A DNA stretch of 49,165 nt from Rhodoferax sp. U2-2l (GTDB lineage: Bacteria; Pseudomonadota; Gammaproteobacteria; Burkholderiales; Burkholderiaceae_C). The stretch lies in contig NZ_JAJCTH010000024.1 of NCBI RefSeq assembly GCF_020594515.1, positions 1 to 49,165 on the forward strand. The letters run 5' to 3'. A program made the translations under genes and the position numbers. Below the pieces are notes generated by a model. The model was not told the DNA's origin. It was given only the letters and a program-made list of their open reading frames with translations, and searched no databases. Position 1 is the stretch's first letter; every line of letters starts with the position of its first letter. Of the stretch, positions 15,986-24,693 are shown one piece after another.

Positions 15986-17692
15986 TCACACAAGTAACCC
16001 CACAGGGGCTGAAGCATTGGCTTGCGTGCCATCGCGGAGCTCGCGGCGCAGGAATTTCCCGAGGTTGGACTTGGGCAGGGGCTCGCTTCGGAATTCGACG
16101 ATTCTTGGCATTTTGTAGCTGGTCAGGTGCTGACGGCAATGCGCGAGCACCTCCTGCTCGGTCAGCGCGGGGTCGCGCTTGACCACGACGATCTTGACCA
16201 CCTCTCCTGATCTCTCGTCCTGCGCGCCAATGGCCACGACTTCGGCCACACCAGGATGCAGCGCGACAACGTCCTCAATCTGGTTGGGGAAGACCTTGAA
16301 GCCCGAGACAATGATCATGTCCTTCTTGCGGTCGGTGAGCTTGAAATAACCCTGCTCGTCCATGAAGCCCATATCGCCGGTGCGCAGCCAGCCGTCGGCT
16401 GTGAACACCTCGCTGGTTTCTTCGGGGCACTGCCAGTAACCCGGCATCACCTGAGGGCCGCGCACACAGATCTCGCCGACCTCGCCCGTGGCCAGGGGGT
16501 TGCCGTCCTCGTCGAGGATCGCGGCCTGGGTCGAGGGCATCGGCAGGCCGATCATGCCGGTCCATGCCTCGCTGTCCAGCGGGTTGGCGATGACAATGGG
16601 TGACGCTTCGGTCATGCCGTAGCCTTCGATGATGGTGACCCCGGTGCGCTGTTTCCAGCGCTCAGCCACCACGCGCTGCACGGCCATGCCGCCGGCACTG
16701 GTTACTTTCAGGGCGCTGGTGTCCACCTCCGCAAACCCGGGCGCATCCAGCAAGGCCCGGTACAGCGTATTGACACCGATGATGATCGTGAAAGGGTATC
16801 GCTTCAGGTCACGGAGGTAGGCGGGCATGTCTCTGGGGTTGGTCACCAGAACCGTGCGCGCACCCAGCTTCGTGAACACCAGCGTGGAGGTCAGCGCGTA
16901 GATGTGGTACAGCGGCAATGGGCAGACAAACACCTCTTTGCCGTCTACCAGGTCACGGGCCATCCACGCCGTCATTTGCTGCACATTCGCCACCAGGTTG
17001 CCGTGGGTCAATGCCGCACCCTTGGCCACGCCCGTGGTGCCGCCGGTGTACTGCAAAAAGGCCAAATCGTCATGGCTGAGCGGTACCTCGTCAAGATCCT
17101 GCTTTCGGCCCGCGCGCAGCGCCGCGTTGAACGGCGTGGCGCCCGCAAGGGTCCATTTCGGCACCATGTGTTTGATGTGTTTCACCACGAGGTTGGTGAG
17201 CAGCTTTTTCACCGCCCCGAACATGTCGCCCACCTGCGTGGTGATCACGGTCAGGGACAGCGCCGGGTTCTTGTCCAGCACCTGTTGCAGGGTGTGGGCA
17301 AAGTTTTCCAGCACCACGATGGCCGCGACACCGGCGTCTTTCAGTTGGTGTTCGAGTTCGGCCGGGGTGTACTGCGGGTTGATATTCACAACCACCAGCC
17401 CTGCCCGCAAGACGCCGAACAAGGCCACCGGATACTGCAGCAGGTTGGGCATCATGAGGCCAACCCGATCGCCTTTGCGCAGCCCCAGCGTGTTTTGCAG
17501 ATAGGCGGCGAAGTCGCGGCTTGCGCGGTCAAGCTCGGCGTAGGTGATCGTCGCCCCCATGTTGCTGTAGGCGGGCAAATCGGCAAATCGTTGGCAGCTG
17601 CGCTGCAACACATCCCTGAGTGATGCGAACTCACACACATCCACCTCGGCCGGTATGCCCGGTGGGTAGTTTTTCAACCAGATTGCTTCCAT
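15986..17692 (-). CDS. Long-chain fatty acid-CoA ligase (FadD-like)
   Basis: Adenylate-forming enzyme that activates fatty acids to acyl-CoA with ATP. The 568-residue protein has the ATP/AMP motif YTGGTTGVAKGA, the second signature EGYGMTEASPIV, the GDMGFMDEQGYF hinge region with TDRKKDMI, and the late catalytic-lysine region PKSNLGKFLRREL. The start at 17692 (MEAIWLKNY) has AAGGAG 6 bases upstream; the longer frame from 17731 adds 13 unrelated residues. The 3' end reaches to within 3 bases of tRNA-Thr with no terminator visible between, so read-through would make antisense tRNA transcripts. It is downstream of two genes likely controlled by the nearby FabR/DesT-type repressor. Confidence 0.92.
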   Translation of the reverse strand: MEAIWLKNYPPGIPAEVDVCEFASLRDVLQRSCQRFADLPAYSNMGATITYAELDRASRDFAAYLQNTLGLRKGDRVGLMMPNLLQYPVALFGVLRAGLVVVNINPQYTPAELEHQLKDAGVAAIVVLENFAHTLQQVLDKNPALSLTVITTQVGDMFGAVKKLLTNLVVKHIKHMVPKWTLAGATPFNAALRAGRKQDLDEVPLSHDDLAFLQYTGGTTGVAKGAALTHGNLVANVQQMTAWMARDLVDGKEVFVCPLPLYHIYALTSTLVFTKLGARTVLVTNPRDMPAYLRDLKRYPFTIIIGVNTLYRALLDAPGFAEVDTSALKVTSAGGMAVQRVVAERWKQRTGVTIIEGYGMTEASPIVIANPLDSEAWTGMIGLPMPSTQAAILDEDGNPLATGEVGEICVRGPQVMPGYWQCPEETSEVFTADGWLRTGDMGFMDEQGYFKLTDRKKDMIIVSGFKVFPNQIEDVVALHPGVAEVVAIGAQDERSGEVVKIVVVKRDPALTEQEVLAHCRQHLTSYKMPRIVEFRSEPLPKSNLGKFLRRELRDGTQANASAPVGLLV

Positions 17693-17795
17693 CTTGCTCC
17701 TTGCTGTCTCGACGCCATCGCGCGCATCCACCGTCCTGCCGTCCGTTCAGAGCGGCATGGTTGCTGTCGGCGGGGGCTCTGTTGAATGGTAACTG

Positions 17796-18233
17796 TCAAT
17801 ACAGCTCGCGAATATGCCGGGACACGATCAGAAGCTGCGCACGGTCCATGCGCTCAATGAATTGGCGGCTGACGGAGCTGATGATGCGCACCGCGCCACT
17901 CAGGCCCAGCCGCGCTGACTGTTCCATCACGAAGCCAGTCTGCGCTTTCTTAAGCGCCTGGAAGAAATAGTAGTCCATGCCCGCCTCGATGAGTTCGTGG
18001 ACCAGATCGGCCATCGCTTCGCCGTGCCTGGGCGCCTCTGGCTTGGCTTCCAGCGCGTTGAGCACCGCGTCTGTTTTGGCACGCAGGCTGGTGGTGTGGT
18101 GAAAGCGCAAAGAGGGCTGCTCAGCGATCTTGGGCACCGTTTTGCCGGCGGCACGGGTTGCTGGCTTCTTCGCCGCTGGTTTGACGACCGTTTTGGGGGT
18201 TCTGGCGGCGGGTGTTTTGGAGGAGGTGGTCAT
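17796..18233 (-). CDS. Hypothetical protein with Lys/Ala/Pro-rich tail
   Basis: 145 residues, not recognised. Residues 1-35 form a basic, histone-H1-like tail (repeated PAAKK, PATRA and TPKT units). Residues 50-145 look helical, with LRAKTDAVLNALEAKP and the well-packed segment MDYYFFQALKKAQTGFVMEQSA. No signal peptide or membrane span. It lies 25 bases after the ferredoxin-reductase-like gene and 103 bases before fadD on the same strand, suggesting one transcript. A nucleic-acid- or granule-associated role is possible for such tails, but nothing here proves it. Confidence 0.65.
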   Translation of the reverse strand: MTTSSKTPAARTPKTVVKPAAKKPATRAAGKTVPKIAEQPSLRFHHTTSLRAKTDAVLNALEAKPEAPRHGEAMADLVHELIEAGMDYYFFQALKKAQTGFVMEQSARLGLSGAVRIISSVSRQFIERMDRAQLLIVSRHIRELY

Positions 18234-18258
18234 GGTCTCGGGCCTCTGGTGTGGCAGG

Positions 18259-18759
18259 TCATGCAGGGACGGGTTGGCGGGCTGGGGTCGGGGCGGTGAG
18301 ACACCGCCCGACGTGCAACGGCGTGGTCAAGCCGTGGCTGCGCCAGTAAGCTTGCACCATGTCGACGAAGCCACTGGGGCCGCATAACCAGGTGGTGCGC
18401 TCGGCCACATCGGGCACGGCCAGCGTGAGAGCCTCGGCGCAGAACTGGCCTGCCCGGTCCTCGAAATGGACCAGCAAAGAGAGTTCAGGGTAGCTGTCGG
18501 CGGCATGCTGCAAGGCACGGGCCTGGTTCAATTCGGCCGGGTTGCGGCACACATGCAGCCACACCACATCACCCTGGTAGTGGCGCGCCTGTAAATCGCG
18601 CAGCATGGACAGGGTTGCGGTGACGCCAGCGTCCGCGCTCAGCAACAGCATCCTGTCGGGCAGCGTCGCAGGCAGTGGAGGGTGCCCCGCGGCCGGGTTG
18701 GGTTCGATGCGTGCTTCAAGCCAGCGAACGGATGGGGGAAGAGGGTTGTCAGCATTCAT
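18259..18759 (-). CDS. Isolated NAD-binding domain of a ferredoxin reductase
   Basis: 166 residues resembling only the C-terminal NAD(P)H-binding half of ferredoxin-NADP-reductase-type proteins: LLLSADAGVTATLSMLRDL stands where the usual GxGITP segment would be, followed by VVWLHVCRNP and LCGPSGFVDMVQAYW. The FAD domain and the 2Fe-2S domain seen in desaturase-linked reductases (DesC type) are absent. In Pseudomonas, DesC works with an acyl-CoA desaturase under the TetR repressor DesT; here the repressor is present but the desaturase is not. The gene may be a decayed remnant or a protein with a new partner. The frame is intact over its length. Confidence 0.6.
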   Translation of the reverse strand: MNADNPLPPSVRWLEARIEPNPAAGHPPLPATLPDRMLLLSADAGVTATLSMLRDLQARHYQGDVVWLHVCRNPAELNQARALQHAADSYPELSLLVHFEDRAGQFCAEALTLAVPDVAERTTWLCGPSGFVDMVQAYWRSHGLTTPLHVGRCLTAPTPARQPVPA

Positions 18760-18794
18760 GGTGGTGTCCTGGCATGGCTGGATGGCATTTTATT

Positions 18795-18810
18795 GTGTAC
18801 ATTCGTACAC
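18795..18810. promoter_or_regulatory. Perfect palindromic operator, TetR-type
   Basis: GTGTAC-ATTC-GTACAC: 6-bp arms, 4-base spacer. It is placed in the divergent region between the reductase-like gene (start 18759) and the FabR/DesT-like gene (start 18930), so it probably is the operator of that repressor and covers the reductase promoter. Confidence 0.65.
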
Positions 18811-18908
18811 TGAATGTCCATGCTGCTTTTCTCGTTTAGAGTTGAAAGCCAATTTTTAGAGCATTTATTTGAAGAATTCGATTCATGAAGCGAACGGGAT
18901 AAACTACG

Positions 18909-18923
18909 TTCGTACACTCATTT
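18909..18923. promoter_or_regulatory. Second, half-conserved operator copy
   Basis: GTTCGTACACTCATT matches ATTCGTACACTGAAT of the first site (18801-18815) at 11 of 15 positions. It lies 7 bases before the repressor start, as expected for autoregulation. Its left arm is degenerate. Confidence 0.45.
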
Positions 18924-18929
18924 CAAGAA

Positions 18930-19634
18930 ATGTCCACCGTACCACCCGCCAAAAAGCGCCCTGACACCCTGACCCGCAGCGAACGCAAAGACCTGACGCG
19001 CGCCAGTTTGTTGCAGGCGGCGCTGGCGCTGATTGGGGAGGGACGCAGTTTCACCAGTCTGGGTATCCGTGAGATTGCGCGTGAAGCGGGGATCGTTCCA
19101 AACGCTTTTTACCGCCACTTTCGCAACACCGATGACCTGGGGCTGGCGCTGGTGGAAGAGATGGGTGTCACCCTGCGCCGCCTGCTGCGTGAAGCGCGCC
19201 AGGTGGGCAGGGCGCCCAACTCGATGGTGCGCCGATCGGTCCAGGTGTATGACGAATACGTCCGGCAAAACCGCTTGCAGTTCCTGTTTGTCTCCAGCGA
19301 GCGCTCAGGCGGTAGCCGCATCCTGCGGCTGGCCATCCGCACCGAAGTCACCCATTTCACCAACGAGATGGCGCAGGACTTTCGGCGCCTGGGCATTTAC
19401 CCCGACATGCCGACCAGCAGCCTGCAAATGGTGTGTGGCCTGATCGTCACCACCATGCTGGCCGCTGCGCCCGAGATTTTGGACCTGCCCCCGGATCAGC
19501 CCTTGCTGGAAGCTGAGATGAGGGAAAACTTTGTCCATCAGCTGCAAGTTGTGCTGCTGGGCGCTGCCTGCTGGAAAGAGAAAAAAGCTGGCCAAGCTTC
19601 AGGTGCCCCCGGCTTGTCGGCGGGTCTTTTTTAA
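18930..19634 (+). CDS. TetR-family repressor, FabR/DesT-like
   Basis: 234-residue regulator of unsaturated fatty acid genes. The N-terminal helix-turn-helix (about residues 24-70) contains SFTSLGIREIAREAGIVPNAFYRHFRN, closely following the FabR pattern; the sensor domain has EMGVTLRRLLREARQ and RERSG-like SSERSGGSRILR segments also typical of FabR. FabR and DesT sense the ratio of unsaturated to saturated acyl-CoA. It is divergent from the reductase-like gene, with the palindrome between them. The last 20 residues run into a GC-rich hairpin followed by TTTTTT (about 19606-19632), so a terminator may overlap the 3' end of the gene. Confidence 0.85.
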   Translation: MSTVPPAKKRPDTLTRSERKDLTRASLLQAALALIGEGRSFTSLGIREIAREAGIVPNAFYRHFRNTDDLGLALVEEMGVTLRRLLREARQVGRAPNSMVRRSVQVYDEYVRQNRLQFLFVSSERSGGSRILRLAIRTEVTHFTNEMAQDFRRLGIYPDMPTSSLQMVCGLIVTTMLAAAPEILDLPPDQPLLEAEMRENFVHQLQVVLLGAACWKEKKAGQASGAPGLSAGLF

Positions 19635-20181
19635 AGATCCTGAATTGGCGGAGTCGGTGATGTCCAAGCTGTGCGCCAGCAACGGCCTGGTGATGTACAG
19701 CGGCGTGAGTGCACCAACTCATGGGGTGGCGTCCGTTCGCAGGCGCACAGACTGGCAAAATATTCGCTCGTACATTGGCTTGTTATGGCCTACGTTTTAG
19801 TTGGTTCGCGAAACGTTGCCGCTTGGCGCCACGAAACCGCGATGTCCGTCACACCCATTGAGCCGCTGAAAGCTGAAACGCAGACCAGCGCCGAACGCTC
19901 CCCCATGGTGATGCTGGCCACGACCGAGCTCAGTGGCATCCTGGCGAGTTGCCCAATGGCGCAACCAGAGATGGGTGCCCCTGGTCAAGCCCTGCCATGC
20001 GCATGACCCCGATGCCGCAGCGCCGCCCTGGCTGGCGTCTGTGCCCCGCGCCGCCGATGGCTGGGGGGCATGGACCCGCAGGCTGATCAGGGCGTTTTGC
20101 CTGATGGCGTCTGCGCTGACGGGCAACCGATGTGGCATCAGATCCAATTTATCCGACGACAGCGAAGGGAGTAACCGCTCA
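19635..20181. other. Intergenic stretch with no supported gene
   Basis: 547 bases. Short open frames on both strands show no recognisable protein. A CGTACATTG at about 19769-19777 resembles half of the upstream repressor operator. GGGAG at 20167-20171 is the ribosome site of the next gene. Confidence 0.5.
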
Positions 20182-21291
20182 ATGATGCCATCTGCAACAC
20201 CTCAGGAAACACCGGACCGCGAACTGACCGATGTCAGCCTGCGCGAGGAACGCATAGAAGCCGATCGAAAGATGACGGCGAACCGGGCCGCCACAGAAAA
20301 GCATGCCGACGCCGTGGTGGAGCATGCCCGGGAAAACGCTGACGCGGTCCTTGTGGCCGCCCGCGAAAAAGCCGACAAAACGGTCGACGACCAGACACCG
20401 CAAGACACACCAGCGGTCATCGCGCAAGGCCGAGAGCTCGAAGACGCCACCTTGCTGGATGAACGCGCTGCGGCAGACGAAGCCCTGCGCCAGGAACGCA
20501 GCGCGAGCACCCGCATGCTGATGCGCCTCTTGCCGCATGAACGCGACGCCACCGATCAATACCTGCTCACGGAGCGCGCCCGCTCAGACGACGCGCTGGC
20601 CACCCGGGACGATTTCCTGGGCATGGTCGCGCACGACCTGCGCGATCTCCTGAACGGCATCGTGGTGAGTTCGCAGTTTCTGGCCCAAAAACTCGAGAAA
20701 CACAGCGACCGCGAGAAGTTGTTGGTTGAGACGGCACGCATCGAGCGTTATGGCACGCGCATGAACCGTCTGATTGGTGATCTGGTGGATGTCGCCAGCA
20801 TCGATGCCGGAAAACTCGCCATGCATGTGGTTGAGGGCGACGTGGCTTCACTGGTGGATGAGGCGGTAGAGGCGCTCCAGCTCACGGCATCGGCCAAGGG
20901 CGTGTCCCTGGCGGTGCGTCATGTGCCCGCGCCTTGCCTGGCCGACTTCGATCACGATCGTTTGCTGCAAGTGCTCACCAACCTGATCGCCAATTCGATC
21001 AAGTTCACGCCCAAGGGGGGCAGTGTCAAACTGCATTGCGAACGCGTGGGAGATCTGCTGGAATTTTGCGTAGAAGACACCGGTGAAGGCATCCCGGCCG
21101 CGATGCTGGAGGCCGTGTTCGAGCGGTTTTGGCAGGTCGGCAAGAACGACCGGCGGGGGCTGGGCTTGGGCCTGTACATCTCGCGCTGCATTGTGCAGGC
21201 CCATGGTGGCAGCATCCGGGCGCAAAGCACGCCGGGCCAGGGGACGCGGATGTATTTCACCTTGCCGGTCAGCGCCAAACACCATCCCTGA
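20182..21291 (+). CDS. Soluble sensor histidine kinase (orphan)
   Basis: 369 residues. Residues 1-140 are a highly charged Ala/Glu/Arg/Asp-rich coiled coil (repeats such as AREKADKTV and DERAAADEAL) with no membrane span. The kinase core follows: H-box MVAHDLRDLLNG with His near residue 150, N-box LIANSIKFTPKGG, G1 VEDTGEGIP, F-box FERFWQ and G2 GLGLGLYIS. The H-box has RDLL in place of the common RNPL, but the His is kept. I start at the ATG 20182, 10 bases after GGGAG, rather than the longer frame from 19933. No response regulator lies nearby, so the partner is unknown. Confidence 0.88.
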   Translation: MMPSATPQETPDRELTDVSLREERIEADRKMTANRAATEKHADAVVEHARENADAVLVAAREKADKTVDDQTPQDTPAVIAQGRELEDATLLDERAAADEALRQERSASTRMLMRLLPHERDATDQYLLTERARSDDALATRDDFLGMVAHDLRDLLNGIVVSSQFLAQKLEKHSDREKLLVETARIERYGTRMNRLIGDLVDVASIDAGKLAMHVVEGDVASLVDEAVEALQLTASAKGVSLAVRHVPAPCLADFDHDRLLQVLTNLIANSIKFTPKGGSVKLHCERVGDLLEFCVEDTGEGIPAAMLEAVFERFWQVGKNDRRGLGLGLYISRCIVQAHGGSIRAQSTPGQGTRMYFTLPVSAKHHP

Positions 21292-21359
21292 CGTCTTTTT
21301 CGCGGGGTTGGCCGGTTCAACCCGGGCGCTGCGAGCGTGGCCCGATGCCTCAGGTGCGG

Positions 21360-22067
21360 TCAGACGCGCAGCTTCCTCATGGAAACAATTTGGCGCACCA
21401 GTTGCCATGGCCCGGCGGTGCGCAGCAGGTCAGACATCATCCGAAGGTCGGCCACCGCCCCTTGTAGCGCGCCATATTTGTGGCTCTTCATGGGGCTGTC
21501 GACGCTATCCCAGGCCACCACGGCCAGGCCAGCAGCGGCATCGATGCAGATCCGGTTGAGCCAGACCTCAAAACCAAAACGCGGCAGGGCATCGAGTTCG
21601 GCCAGTCGGTCGGCAATCAGGCTGCGCCGCAGCACCCGTTCGCCGGAAATGTAGTCAATGCCGACCAGGTGCCAGAGCCTGGGCGCGTTGCGACGCAGGC
21701 TGATGGCCATGGCGGCCTGTCCATTGAACACCGGCAGAATCAGCGCGGTCAGTTCACTGCTTCCCAGGCCAATCAAATCGGAGTCGACCAGCAGCAGGTG
21801 CGTGCCTCTCGCCCGCGCCAACCCGGCGGCCAAGGCACGGGTCTTGCCGCCATTCTTTGCAAGGCGAATCAGAACCACTTTCTCGCGGCCCATGGCGAGC
21901 GCCGCGGTGTCGTCAGACGAACCGTCATCCACAACGATGATCTCGTCGATCAACGGATGGGCCGCCACCACATCCAGAACAGCCTTGATCCGCGGCCCCT
22001 CGTTGTAGGCGGGAACGATGCAGGACAGCCGCCGGACCGGCTCGTGATCCTGGGCTGTGGATGTCAT
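21360..22067 (-). CDS. Family 2 glycosyltransferase
   Basis: 235 residues, GT-A fold. The donor-binding strand is SCIVPAYNEGPRI, followed by VVDDGSSDDTAAL, the NGGKTRALAAGL segment and LLLVDSDLIGL with the DxD motif. It lacks long C-terminal membrane helices, so it is probably soluble or membrane-peripheral and uses a nucleotide sugar, perhaps with a lipid acceptor. Its ATG overlaps the stop of the DedA-type gene by 4 bases (ATGA), so the two are translationally coupled. Last gene of a four-gene operon. The longer frame (to 22409) is antisense-like noise inside the DedA-type gene. Confidence 0.88.
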   Translation of the reverse strand: MTSTAQDHEPVRRLSCIVPAYNEGPRIKAVLDVVAAHPLIDEIIVVDDGSSDDTAALAMGREKVVLIRLAKNGGKTRALAAGLARARGTHLLLVDSDLIGLGSSELTALILPVFNGQAAMAISLRRNAPRLWHLVGIDYISGERVLRRSLIADRLAELDALPRFGFEVWLNRICIDAAAGLAVVAWDSVDSPMKSHKYGALQGAVADLRMMSDLLRTAGPWQLVRQIVSMRKLRV

Positions 22068-22639
22068 GGTCGACCCCTTTTCTTTTTCCAGTACCAAATG
22101 CTCACAGCGGCGACGCCGAGGACCGCCACCCCCAGGGAAGCTCTGGCGATCCAGCTGTCTATGGTTGCGTATGCTTCCCCAACGGCATAGCCGATCATCA
22201 GGAAGAACAGGGTTTTCGGAATCGTTCCGGCCAGGTTGTAGCCCAGGAAGGCCAAAAACGACATGCGGCTGACCCCTGCGGCAACCAGAACGGCGAACCC
22301 AAAAGTATGTGTGAGCTTCGCAGCAACCAGGGTGCGCCCACCCTGTTGGCTGAAATGCTTCGCCACCCGCGCAATTCGCGTGTCGGTTGCGCCGAGCGCC
22401 GAGCGCCACCTTGGCGGCAACTTGCCGGGGCCGTAGCGACCCAGCGCGTAAAGCAAACTGTCGCCTGCCAGATCCGCCACGACAAGCACCAGCATCGCCC
22501 AGCCAAGCGACAGGTGGCCCAGCCGCGCCAGCCAGCCGGCAACCACCGTGATGATCGGCCCTTCAATCACCGCCAACGGGAACAGCAGCAACAGCCCGTG
22601 CGCCTGGACCATCTGCAAGACGGTGTCAGCGGCAGTCAT
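22064..22639 (-). CDS. DedA/SNARE-associated family membrane protein
   Basis: 191-residue inner-membrane protein. Several hydrophobic segments, the family regions VIEGPIITVVAGWLA and DLAGDSLLYALGRYGP, and the later GFAVLVAAGVSRMSF and GTIPKTLFFLMIGY identify the DedA fold; the C-terminus is basic (WKKKRGRP). Members of this family flip lipid carriers or phospholipids, such as undecaprenyl phosphate. It is placed between two glycosyltransferases, so a lipid-linked sugar or its carrier is the natural substrate. The start at 22639 lies 7 bases after the stop of the upstream glycosyltransferase gene. Confidence 0.85.
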   Translation of the reverse strand: MTAADTVLQMVQAHGLLLLFPLAVIEGPIITVVAGWLARLGHLSLGWAMLVLVVADLAGDSLLYALGRYGPGKLPPRWRSALGATDTRIARVAKHFSQQGGRTLVAAKLTHTFGFAVLVAAGVSRMSFLAFLGYNLAGTIPKTLFFLMIGYAVGEAYATIDSWIARASLGVAVLGVAAVSIWYWKKKRGRP

Positions 22640-22646
22640 CGCCGGT

Positions 22647-23777
22647 TCAATGCGTCGTGGGCATCGGCGGCGGTTGCATGGCATTGCCGCGCCAGACGAA
22701 CCCCTTGGCCGCGAAGGCGCCCAGCCAAATCGCCAGCAGCAGCACATCGCGAACGAGCCACGCCCCAACATCAGCAAGGGTAGCGGGCCAATCGGCTTGG
22801 CGAGCAACGAGCCATTCCGCGCCGTACCAAAAACCCAGGAAAAGCGGCACCACAAGCGTGCTGACAACACCGGCCAGCGCCAGGGCGATCAATGTGGCCA
22901 ACGGCGGAACCAGGCCCGTGAGCGGTTCGAGTGCAAAAAGCGCAGGAAAGCCATCGCGGCGGACTCTCGCCCAGCGCAGTTGCCGCGACCAGACCTCGCC
23001 AAAACTGCGCCGCCCCAAAGGCTGCGGAAACGGTCGGCGCACCACCCTGACTTTCAGCCCGGCCGCCCGCACGACCTTGGTCGAGGCCACATCCTCGGCG
23101 AGATCGCGTCCCAGCGCGGCCAATCCGCCCGCCGCCTCCAGCACGTGGCGCCGCCAGAAAAGCACCTTGCCTTGCGCAAACCCGTTGCCGAGTTGGTCCG
23201 ACGCCATTTGCCAGCGATCCTGATAGGTGTTGAGAAAGGCGCTCTCGACCTTGGCCCACAGCCCCTCGGCCCGAATGCCCACCGGCGGCGACGTCACCAG
23301 CCCGGTATCAGGGCGCCAGCTTGCAAACAAGGTCTGCACATAGTCGCGTGGCAAGAGGACGTTGCTGTCGATGATCACGATGGCGTCGTGCCGCGCAGCA
23401 GCCCATCCTTTGGCCACATTGTTGAGTTTGGGGTTGCCAGAGATGACATCGATGCCGATCAGGAGCTGAGCCGCCGCCTCAGGATGGGCAGCGATCAGCC
23501 GACGAATGACAGGAATGGCGGGATCATCGGGCTGGGCCACACAAAAGATCACCTCACAGGCCCCGGCCAAATCGCTGAAAGAACTTGCCAGGGTCTCGTC
23601 AAGGTAGGGGTCCAGGCCGCAGACCGGCCGGATCACGCTCAGCGGCGGATGGTTGGCCGCCACCTGAGACGGGTCTGATCCACGCAATCGCCACACCACA
23701 AGCGCGCAACTCACGGCGTGCAGCCCCACAACGGCACAGAAGAACCCGGCCAGCAAGACGGTGAGCGTCATGGTCAT
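22647..23777 (-). CDS. GT21 ceramide-glucosyltransferase-like glycosyltransferase
   Basis: 376 residues with an N-terminal membrane helix (about 1-25), a GT21 catalytic core and two or three C-terminal helices (about 280-360). The D1 region is SVIRPVCGLDPYLDETL, then IVIIDSNVLLP, the LAEDVASTKVV acid, and RQLRWAR, which fits the (Q/R)xxRW signature of processive and lipid glycosyltransferases. Relatives include HpnI of hopanoid glycolipid synthesis and bacterial glucosylceramide synthases. The start codon follows the stop of the phosphoesterase gene by one base. The acceptor is unknown: ceramide, diacylglycerol or a hopanoid are options, and no hopanoid genes are in view. Confidence 0.87.
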   Translation of the reverse strand: MTMTLTVLLAGFFCAVVGLHAVSCALVVWRLRGSDPSQVAANHPPLSVIRPVCGLDPYLDETLASSFSDLAGACEVIFCVAQPDDPAIPVIRRLIAAHPEAAAQLLIGIDVISGNPKLNNVAKGWAAARHDAIVIIDSNVLLPRDYVQTLFASWRPDTGLVTSPPVGIRAEGLWAKVESAFLNTYQDRWQMASDQLGNGFAQGKVLFWRRHVLEAAGGLAALGRDLAEDVASTKVVRAAGLKVRVVRRPFPQPLGRRSFGEVWSRQLRWARVRRDGFPALFALEPLTGLVPPLATLIALALAGVVSTLVVPLFLGFWYGAEWLVARQADWPATLADVGAWLVRDVLLLAIWLGAFAAKGFVWRGNAMQPPPMPTTH

Positions 23778-23778
23778 G

Positions 23779-24693
23779 TCAGATCGCGAGCGGCAGCTCG
23801 CCCTCCTTGTCAAACGGGGTGGCCATCACGGCTTCACAGGCTGCGGGGTCACTCACCCGAACCAGGTCCAGGCGGCCATCAAAATCCTCCACGATGGCCG
23901 TGTTGCTGCCTGCCCAGTCGCCACAGTTGGCGTAGGTGATGCCAAAACCGTCATGCAAGGCGGCGTGATGAAAGTGGCCGCAAATGATGCCGTCATACCC
24001 ACCCGATTTCGCCAGGTGGGCCAATCGCTCCTCAAAGTGATCGTATTTCCGGATGGCGGCGCTGGTGCGGCTGATGGCGCGTTCGATACCGAACCATTCG
24101 GGTTGTCCAGCCCGTCGCAAGATAGACCGTTGGGCCACGTCAACCCCCACTGCAATACGTTCCATCAAACGGCCAGCCCTTTCCAACAGCGGTGAATTGA
24201 CTGAAAAAAGATCACAAATGTCGCCATGCGTCACCAGATAGCGGCGTCCATCGGTCGCCTGATGGACAACGTCGATTTCAACCTCGATACCCCCCACACG
24301 CTGACCAGCATAGTTGCGAAAAAAGTCATCATGGTTACCAGGCACGTAGACCACCCGCGTACCGGTTCGCGGCAGATCGAAAAGACGCTGCAAGACCTGA
24401 TGATGGGCGGGCTTCCAGTTGCCCGACATCGGGTGCCAGTTGTCCACGATATCGCCCACCAGATAGACCGTCTCGGCGTGATGGGTCGCCAGAAAATCGA
24501 GGATCAGACTGGCGCGTGACGACCGGGTGCCAAGGTGCATGTCTGACAGGAAGATGGTCCGGTGGCTCTGTGCGGGTTGACCTGCCGATGGTTCGGGCGG
24601 GCGCTGGTCCCGCCCCCATGGCGGGCTGGAGGGCTCGCTCGCAAGCGATGTCGCAGCGAGTGCAAGGATGTGATCTTGGACGGACTGAGTCAT
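23779..24693 (-). CDS. UDP-2,3-diacylglucosamine diphosphatase-like metallophosphoesterase
   Basis: 304-residue calcineurin-like phosphoesterase related to LpxH. All metal-binding motifs are present: SDMHLGT (about 50), GDIVDNW, GNHDD, THGD and the late GHFHH. An extra Pro/Ser-rich N-terminus of about 45 residues precedes the domain. LpxH cleaves the pyrophosphate of UDP-diacylglucosamine in lipid A synthesis; cousins of this size act on other lipid-linked nucleotides. It heads the four-gene operon with two glycosyltransferases and a DedA-type protein, so a glycolipid precursor is a likely substrate. No strong ribosome site precedes the ATG at 24693. Confidence 0.85.
   Translation of the reverse strand: MTQSVQDHILALAATSLASEPSSPPWGRDQRPPEPSAGQPAQSHRTIFLSDMHLGTRSSRASLILDFLATHHAETVYLVGDIVDNWHPMSGNWKPAHHQVLQRLFDLPRTGTRVVYVPGNHDDFFRNYAGQRVGGIEVEIDVVHQATDGRRYLVTHGDICDLFSVNSPLLERAGRLMERIAVGVDVAQRSILRRAGQPEWFGIERAISRTSAAIRKYDHFEERLAHLAKSGGYDGIICGHFHHAALHDGFGITYANCGDWAGSNTAIVEDFDGRLDLVRVSDPAACEAVMATPFDKEGELPLAI

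Noticed and set aside
15597..16139. 180-codon frame on the minus strand over the tRNA genes
   Set aside because: It runs through four tRNA genes; the apparent protein is reverse-complement tRNA sequence.
22548..23678. 376-codon plus-strand frame across the GT21 gene
   Set aside because: Rich in Arg, Gln and His with no family pattern; the minus-strand operon explains the DNA fully.
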